Shown in pieces: positions 58,735-64,000 of a DNA stretch of 64,000 nucleotides (position 1 is the first letter of the stretch; every line of letters starts with the position of its first letter). Below the pieces are notes generated by a model that was not told the DNA's origin, made no database searches, and saw only the letters and a program-made list of their open reading frames with translations. The stretch lies in assembly GCA_938045565.1 (NCBI GenBank), contig CALIAZ010000003.1, forward strand, positions 62,001-126,000, read 5' to 3'. The DNA is from an uncultured Atopobium sp. (GTDB lineage Bacteria > Actinomycetota > Coriobacteriia > Coriobacteriales > Atopobiaceae). Position numbers and translations under genes: made by a program.

Positions 58735-60369
58735 CTATGACCTTACGCGAGAAACCAGTGAACGAAGCATTGCGGACTCTGGTGATTTAAAGAGAATTGC
58801 CAAGCCATAGGTAACCAAAACAGCTGGAATACCTGCAAAGATACAATACAGCACGCCGTAAAGCGCTCGTCCATCTGGTACACCAATAACTGCACGTAGA
58901 CCCACCATAATCAGAAGTGCCGCTGCCGATCCTGCTAGACCAAAAAGAATTGAACGAACAAAAGCAAACACCATGGACTTCAGTCCAATCTGACCAAGGT
59001 GCTTACGCAGGCTAATCAACATAATGGTGTCAATGACCACATAGAAGATGGCAGAGGTAGTTGCTACAAACATCATGCCAAAATGAGAAGTACCCACTAA
59101 CAGTATCAAGACCTGCACAACAGATCCCAATGTTGCCGAGACAGCATAGAGTGTCATGCGTCGCATGGCTGAGCAGACTTTTTGAAGGTACATGCCAATA
59201 CCATACAAAGGCAAAGCAAGAGACTGACCAATCAAAAACTGCTGAGTTAACAGCATCTGATCTTCTGTAAACTTACTTGCTCCAATAATAGAAACAAGCG
59301 GCATCGAGAAAATCATCAAATACATCATGAACGGCACAGTAAAGAATAGAATCTGATTGATACCGTGCTTGAGATCCTTTTTAAACTGATCCATATTCTC
59401 TTTTGCCCAGCTATCAGACAGCTCGGTAAAGAGTGCTGTGGTAATAGGTACTGTCAAAATGGAATATGGCAACGTGTACCAAAGACGAGCGTATGCCGCA
59501 ATGGATGCACCAGATGCAGAAACGCTAAGCTGAGAGCTTGTCTGAACTGACATAGTCACAAAAGTAGCAACCACAACAATCAGAGCAGGCGCACCGATCT
59601 TAAGCGTCTCTTTGAGTGCGGGATCTTTAAGGTTAATCCTCCACGAGAGCTTAATCCCCTTGCGCTTAAGTGACGGAACCTGAATCAGAACCTGAATCAA
59701 TACACCCAGCGGATTTCCCAATGCAAGAATCAAAAGACCCAGCTCAGGGTTAGTGTTAACCAAGAAAGCATACGCAAAGAACGATGCTGTAGTCACAAAG
59801 TTATTAAAAATAGGAGCCGCGGCTGGCCAGAGATAGTCTCGCTCTGCATTCAAAACACCCGAGAAAATGGTGGAGAAGCAGTACAGCATAACCTCGATGA
59901 CAAAGAACCTGAAAAAGTACACCGCCAGCGTAGGATCAAAGTCAGTTCCTGCCGAGAAGGACTGTGTATACACCACTTCTGCGGCAAAGAAGAAGCCTAA
60001 GACAGCAACAAGTCCTGTTGCGACAACAACAATGGAAAGTAAGTTGGAGGTATAAGCGTTTGCCTCGTCTTGTCCAACCTTCTTTTTAATAGAGAGATAT
60101 ACTGGCAAAAATGCTGTGGTAAGCATGCCTGCACCAACAAGCTCATAGAGCTGGTCAGGAAGGGTGTTTGCAATGGAATAGCAGCTTGCAAGAACGGTTG
60201 CGCCCATAGCAAATGCCTGAGCCCAAGTTCTTAAAAAACCTGTGACACGACTAATTAAAACAAGCACACTCATCATGGAGGTAGAGCGGCTTAAGTCTTT
60301 CTGCTTAGAGGCATCCTCTTTATCAGGAGACTCTACTGGAAGTCGCATATGTTTGGGCTGATATGCCAC
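58735..60369 (-). CDS. murJ: Lipid II flippase MurJ (MviN family)
   Basis: A 544-residue membrane protein with about 14 helices. Starts with a cytosolic ~28 residues (KEDASKQKDLSRS), then SMMSVLVLISRVTGFLRTWAQAFAMG, typical of MurJ, which flips the peptidoglycan precursor. GTG start overlapping the ybaK stop by one base (TAGTG). Its place between repair genes looks coincidental. Confidence 0.92.
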   Translation of the reverse strand: MAYQPKHMRLPVESPDKEDASKQKDLSRSTSMMSVLVLISRVTGFLRTWAQAFAMGATVLASCYSIANTLPDQLYELVGAGMLTTAFLPVYLSIKKKVGQDEANAYTSNLLSIVVVATGLVAVLGFFFAAEVVYTQSFSAGTDFDPTLAVYFFRFFVIEVMLYCFSTIFSGVLNAERDYLWPAAAPIFNNFVTTASFFAYAFLVNTNPELGLLILALGNPLGVLIQVLIQVPSLKRKGIKLSWRINLKDPALKETLKIGAPALIVVVATFVTMSVQTSSQLSVSASGASIAAYARLWYTLPYSILTVPITTALFTELSDSWAKENMDQFKKDLKHGINQILFFTVPFMMYLMIFSMPLVSIIGASKFTEDQMLLTQQFLIGQSLALPLYGIGMYLQKVCSAMRRMTLYAVSATLGSVVQVLILLVGTSHFGMMFVATTSAIFYVVIDTIMLISLRKHLGQIGLKSMVFAFVRSILFGLAGSAAALLIMVGLRAVIGVPDGRALYGVLYCIFAGIPAVLVTYGLAILFKSPESAMLRSLVSRVRS

Positions 60370-60878
60370 TAGTGCACCTCGCGAACAATATCTGCAAACG
60401 TAGCCGATACAAATGAAGCTAAATCCTCCGGAGAAAGCGTTAAACTGAGTCCACGTTTTCCACCAGAAATATGAATGAGCTCAAAAAGCTGAGCAGTCTC
60501 GTCAATTATAGTGGGAAATTGCTTCTTCATACCAACGGGAGTGCAGCCACCACGAACATAACCTGTTAAACCCTCAAGCTCTTTAACGGGCAGCATAGAG
60601 AGGTTCTTTTGACCAGATGCTGCTGCAGCCTTTTTAAGATCAAGTTCTTGATCTACAGGTATGCAGCACACCACATGCTCTCCGCTTGAAGATACGCAGA
60701 CAAGTGTTTTAAATGCAGCGTCTGGATCTTCTCCAAGCATCTCTGCAATATGAGTTCCTAGCTCACCAGAAGGGACGTCTTCGTCTACCTCGTAAGATTG
60801 GAACTCGTAAGCAATGCCGGCAGCATCAAGTTCCCTCATTGCATTTGTCTTTTGGACCTTGACCGTTTTTCTCGCCAT
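60369..60878 (-). CDS. ybaK: Aminoacyl-tRNA deacylase YbaK/EbsC
   Basis: A 169-residue protein that removes Cys from mischarged tRNA-Pro in E. coli. Family marks: FQSYEVDEDVPSGELGTHIAEMLGEDPDAAFKTLV, the Lys in FKTLV, and TGYVRGGCTPVGMKKQFP. Start MARKTVKVQK; its first codons ATGGCGAGAAAAAC form a copy of the repeated word. One base after uvrA. Confidence 0.94.
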   Translation of the reverse strand: MARKTVKVQKTNAMRELDAAGIAYEFQSYEVDEDVPSGELGTHIAEMLGEDPDAAFKTLVCVSSSGEHVVCCIPVDQELDLKKAAAASGQKNLSMLPVKELEGLTGYVRGGCTPVGMKKQFPTIIDETAQLFELIHISGGKRGLSLTLSPEDLASFVSATFADIVREVH

Positions 60879-60879
60879 G

Positions 60880-63774
60880 TTATGCGCGCTTCTTCTGAGC
60901 TTTTTTCTCTGCAGCTAGACGTGCGTTATCTCGGTCAAGAATCTCTTTGAGGAACTTACCTGTGTGGCTTTCTGGCGTTGCCGCAACCTTTTCTGGCGTA
61001 CCAGAAACAACTACGGTTCCACCGCCATCGCCACCTTCTGGACCCATGTCAATAATGCGGTCAGCCATCTTAATGACATCCAGGTTGTGCTCAATAACAA
61101 GTACGGTGTTGCCCGCGTCAACAAGACGCTCAAGAACAACAATAAGCTGTCTGACATCCTCAAAATGAAGACCAGTTGTTGGCTCATCCAGAATATAAAG
61201 AGTTTTACCAGTCTGCTGACGGTGAAGCTCTTTTGCAAGCTTGACGCGCTGTGCCTCACCACCAGAGAGCGTGGTTGCTGGCTGACCAAGGTGAATGTAG
61301 CCAAGACCAACATCGTGGAGGGTCTGCAGCTTGTTCTTAATGCGTGGAATATTTGCAAAGAACGCAAGCGCCTCATGAACCGTCATATCAAGCACGTCGG
61401 AGACGGACTTGCCGTGATAGAGAATCTCGAGCGTCTCGCGGTTATAACGCTTGCCGTGACAGACCTCACAAGGAACATAGACGTCAGGTAGGAAGTTCAT
61501 CTCAATCTTAATCTGGCCGTCGCCCTTACAAGCCTCGCAGCGGCCTCCTTGGACGTTAAACGAGAAACGACCAGCTGAGTAGCCGCGTGCACGGGACTCT
61601 GGGACTGAAGCATACAGTGCGCGCAGGTCATCCCAAAGCCCAATATAGGTTGCTGGATTAGAACGAGGAGTTCTACCAATAGGGCTCTGGTCAATATCAA
61701 TGACCTTATCGATAAGATCAACGCCCTCGAGCTTTTTATACTCTCCTACCACGCGCTTTGAATGCTGAACTGCGTTGGTAAGCGCGGGAGCAAGGGTATC
61801 AGTAACCAAGGAAGACTTGCCAGAGCCAGAAACACCAGTGACTACCGTCAATGTGCCCAGCTCAATTGAGGCGGAAACATTCTTGAGGTTGTTAGCGCTC
61901 GCTCCCGTAATTTTGATCTTTCCACGACCGGGCTTACGGCGAGTCTCTGGCAGCCTAATCTGCTTCTTTCCTGTAAGGTAAGCACCTGTGATGGAATCAG
62001 GGTTCTTAATGATTTCTTCTGGAGTTCCAGCAGCAACAACGTGACCACCAAGCTCACCAGCGCCGGGACCCATATCAATAACGTAGTCAGCCGCGCGAAT
62101 GGTGTCTTCATCGTGCTCAACAACAAGTACAGTATTACCACGGTCTCTGAGCTGTTTAAGTGTCTCGATAAGACGGTTGTTGTCTCTTTGGTGAAGGCCA
62201 ATAGAGGGCTCGTCCAGAATGTACAGGACGCCCATTAGACCAGCGCCAATCTGGGTTGCCAAGCGAATACGCTGGGCTTCTCCACCAGAAAGTGACGCTG
62301 CTGCACGAGAAAGTGTGAGGTAGTCCAAGCCAACGTTTACCAAGAATTGCAGCCTTGCCACAATCTCTTTGACAATAGGACCTGCAATAACCTTCTGGCG
62401 ATCCGTAATTGTCAGCTGCTTGAAGAACTGGAGCGACTCTTTGCAGGAAAGTTCGCAGACCTCCCAGATGTTCTTATCGCCAACAGTGACAGAGAGAATT
62501 TCTGGCTTTAAGCGAGCTCCGTGGCAGGTTGTACAGGGCATCTCGCGAATGTACTTCTCAAGATGCGTCTTCATATTCTCTGACGTGGTCTCTTGGTACT
62601 TGTCAAAAAGAATCTTTCTGACACCAGAGAACGTGGTGAACCAATGCGTATTGCGACCGTCGCGCGTCTTGTAGTCAACGCGAATCTTTGTGGAACCAAG
62701 ACCACCGAGAAGGGCGTCTTGCACCTTCTTGGGAAGCTTGTTCCAAGGTGTTGTATCAGATACGTCAAAATGCTTGCAGACTGCAGACAAAATCTGAGGA
62801 TAGTAATTGGAGTGGCCAAAGAGGCTTCCAAAAACGCCTTCTGATACGGACAGTTTTGGATCAGCAATGAGTGCCGCAGCATCAATAATTTTGCGAGTTC
62901 CTAGGCCATCGCAATCAGGACAGGCGCCGTAAGGAGCGTTGAAGGAGAAATCGCGAGGCTGCAGGTCATCCATAGAGTGACCGTGAATTGGACAAGCAAG
63001 CGCCAGCGAGTACTGCAAGAGCTCTTCTGACATAGTCTCTGGATTGGATTTATCAGCCAGGAGCAATATACCTACCTTGCCCTGAGCAAGCTTAGTTGCT
63101 TGCTCAACGCCCTCAACAATGCGGCCCAAAGAATCAGGACGGATGACAATACGGTCAACGACAACCTCAATATCATGCTTGAGCGTTTTACCCAGCGTGA
63201 TTTCTTCATCAAGTTCGCGGACTACGCCGTCAACGCGAACGCGAGAAAATCCTTCTTTGCGCAGGTCTTCAAAGAGCTTGACGTACTCGCCCTTGCGGCC
63301 CAAAACAACAGGAGCTAGGACATAAGCTCTGCGCCCCTGACCAGCCTCAAGGATTTTATCGGCAACCTGATCTGTTGTCTGGCGCTCAATTACGCGACCG
63401 CACTCAGGGCAGTGAGGAGTACCCATACGAGCGTACAAAAGGCGCAGGTAATCATAGATTTCTGTAACAGTACCTACGGTTGAGCGAGGATTTCTAGAAG
63501 TTGTCTTCTGGTCAATAGATACAGCTGGAGAAAGACCATCAATAGAGTCAAGGTCTGGCTTATCCATCTGTCCCAAGAACTGACGGGCATAGCTGGACAA
63601 GGACTCAACGTAGCGGCGCTGTCCCTCTGCGTAAATGGTGTCAAAGGCAAGGCTTGACTTGCCCGAACCGGAAAGTCCTGTAATAACTACCAGCTGATCA
63701 CGAGGGATATCAATGTCAATATCTTGCAGGTTGTGCTCTCGTGCGCCACGGATAGCAATTTTGCTTGAAGCCAT
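60880..63774 (-). CDS. uvrA: Excinuclease ABC subunit A
   Basis: A 964-residue DNA damage sensor with two ABC ATPase halves: Walker A GLSGSGKSSLAFDT (about 32) and GVSGSGKSSLVTD (about 640), signatures LSGGEAQRIRLA and LSGGEAQRVKLA. Zinc modules with CPxCG/ACPDCDG and CEACKGDGQ ... CEVCHGKRY. First gene of the repair operon. I see no LexA-type GAAC-N4-GTTC site in the 60 bases upstream. Confidence 0.97.
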   Translation of the reverse strand: MASSKIAIRGAREHNLQDIDIDIPRDQLVVITGLSGSGKSSLAFDTIYAEGQRRYVESLSSYARQFLGQMDKPDLDSIDGLSPAVSIDQKTTSRNPRSTVGTVTEIYDYLRLLYARMGTPHCPECGRVIERQTTDQVADKILEAGQGRRAYVLAPVVLGRKGEYVKLFEDLRKEGFSRVRVDGVVRELDEEITLGKTLKHDIEVVVDRIVIRPDSLGRIVEGVEQATKLAQGKVGILLLADKSNPETMSEELLQYSLALACPIHGHSMDDLQPRDFSFNAPYGACPDCDGLGTRKIIDAAALIADPKLSVSEGVFGSLFGHSNYYPQILSAVCKHFDVSDTTPWNKLPKKVQDALLGGLGSTKIRVDYKTRDGRNTHWFTTFSGVRKILFDKYQETTSENMKTHLEKYIREMPCTTCHGARLKPEILSVTVGDKNIWEVCELSCKESLQFFKQLTITDRQKVIAGPIVKEIVARLQFLVNVGLDYLTLSRAAASLSGGEAQRIRLATQIGAGLMGVLYILDEPSIGLHQRDNNRLIETLKQLRDRGNTVLVVEHDEDTIRAADYVIDMGPGAGELGGHVVAAGTPEEIIKNPDSITGAYLTGKKQIRLPETRRKPGRGKIKITGASANNLKNVSASIELGTLTVVTGVSGSGKSSLVTDTLAPALTNAVQHSKRVVGEYKKLEGVDLIDKVIDIDQSPIGRTPRSNPATYIGLWDDLRALYASVPESRARGYSAGRFSFNVQGGRCEACKGDGQIKIEMNFLPDVYVPCEVCHGKRYNRETLEILYHGKSVSDVLDMTVHEALAFFANIPRIKNKLQTLHDVGLGYIHLGQPATTLSGGEAQRVKLAKELHRQQTGKTLYILDEPTTGLHFEDVRQLIVVLERLVDAGNTVLVIEHNLDVIKMADRIIDMGPEGGDGGGTVVVSGTPEKVAATPESHTGKFLKEILDRDNARLAAEKKAQKKRA

Positions 63775-63842
63775 AGTTCCTCACATAACCAGTTTGACGT
63801 GCACGTTTCTTTTGACACGCCTACTACCAAACAACAGAAAAC

Positions 63843-63879
63843 AACATCAGTACACAGATGTAATTTGTGTACTGATGTT
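63843..63879 (-). terminator. Hairpin with 14-bp perfect arms upstream of uvrA
   Basis: AACATCAGTACACA pairs with TGTGTACTGATGTT over nine bases. On the minus strand it follows the partial gene at the window end by about 48 bases and is followed by GTTTTCTG, so it probably ends that gene; an operator role for uvrA is possible. Confidence 0.6.
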
Positions 63880-63926
63880 CTAGTATACCCAAGTTAATGC
63901 TGCCAAAACACGGCACGCACGCTTCC

Positions 63927-64000
63927 CTATTTAATACGAACCTTCATCACGGCTTTTTTGAGCTTTGAGCCAGATTTCTCCAGCGTGCAGCCTGGTTTGT
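63927..64000 (-). CDS. C-terminal end of an unidentified gene (partial)
   Basis: One minus-strand frame is open from the edge to TAG at 63927-63929, ending in SKLKKAVMKVRIK. A second frame is also open, to TAA at 63931-63933. The first looks more protein-like and is followed by a good hairpin. Not identifiable from 23 residues. Confidence 0.3.
   Translation of the reverse strand, partial: KPGCTLEKSGSKLKKAVMKVRIK

Larger units (their letters stand above)
55..60877. repeat. Dispersed short word TGGCGAGAA(R-N-N-C), 25 exact copies on both strands
   Basis: Plus-strand copies start at 55, 5831, 13231, 14952, 15354, 21302, 28856, 29071, 29977, 32298 and 39453. Minus-strand copies end (lowest coordinate) at 6699, 11696, 13248, 15527, 17758, 23642, 24949, 27519, 28193, 30002, 41259, 45784, 57514 and 60869. 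24 of 25 continue with a purine and 22 of 25 have C three bases after that. One-base variants (TGCCGAGAA at 17829, 19927, 39132, 48167, 59950; others near 8043, 14074, 26426, 30263, 43540) add to the family. At least 16 lie in genes in several frames, at least eight in spacers. Confidence 0.85.

Noticed and set aside
63843..63879. SOS box upstream of uvrA
   Set aside because: The long palindrome AACATCAGTACACA/TGTGTACTGATGTT lacks GAAC-N4-GTTC and has a nine-base loop; it fits a terminator better.

Overview
The window reads as chromosomal DNA of a moderately low-GC actinobacterium, most likely a Coriobacteriia member of the Atopobium/Lancefieldella/Olsenella group. This is inferred from a whiA-gap-pgk-tpiA-secG block, a RapZ with the Arg-type P-loop, a long PHP-containing DnaE, a bacterial Elp3, desulfoferrodoxin-type superoxide reductase, paired PepC peptidases and host-associated traits (sialic acid use, choline-binding-like wall repeats). 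I see no complete transposase gene, prophage, rRNA or CRISPR array.

Layout. 1-5.3 kb: end of an unidentified gene, a secreted L,D-transpeptidase built on wall-binding repeats, and a ruvCAB operon behind a LexA-type box. 5.3-11.5 kb: a degenerate NAD-synthetase-like protein, a superoxide reductase and dnaE. 11.9-16 kb: two tandem aminopeptidase C genes, a YigZ/IMPACT protein and a lone PTS IIA(Glc). 16.2-19.9 kb: rnpB, a 131-bp element with perfect terminal inverted repeats, and a divergent Trm9-like methyltransferase/elp3 pair. 20-28.3 kb: an AhpF-like reductase with permuted domain order plus ahpC, tRNA-Val, a flippase-like membrane protein, iscS-mnmA, and a membrane protein. 28.5-32.6 kb: tRNA-Gly, tRNA-Cys, a four-copy 23-bp repeat cluster, a two-gene partner-switching module (STAS-kinase fusion and RsbU-like phosphatase) and tRNA-Leu. 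32.7-38.8 kb: an Opp peptide importer with a fused OppDF ATPase. 39-44.7 kb: rapZ, whiA, gap, pgk, tpiA, secG. 44.7-55.2 kb: a sialic-acid island (nanE, nanK, nanA-type lyase, two acetylesterases, and a four-gene ABC importer with a permease-ATPase fusion like SatABCD/SiaEFGI). 55.5-63.8 kb: two small unknown genes and an operon uvrA-ybaK-murJ-uvrC-orf.

How the parts work together. The island imports sialic acid, may remove O-acetyl groups, and converts it to pyruvate and GlcNAc-6-phosphate, next to a lower-glycolysis operon. It lies exactly between uvrC and rapZ, which are neighbours in many Gram-positive genomes. The oxidative-stress genes (superoxide reductase; ahpC with its reductase) share a similar 7-1-7 palindrome upstream, suggesting one PerR/Fur-type regulator. 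tRNA-modification genes recur: elp3, the Trm9-like gene, mnmA with iscS.

The strongest unexplained signal is a short DNA word, TGGCGAGAA. I count 25 exact copies by eye on both strands (about 0.5 expected by chance). Nearly all are followed by R-N-N-C. Copies lie in coding DNA in several reading frames and in spacers, and inverted pairs form terminator hairpins. This is the signature of DNA-uptake sequences, which as far as I know are not described in this group. All counts were made by reading, not by computation.
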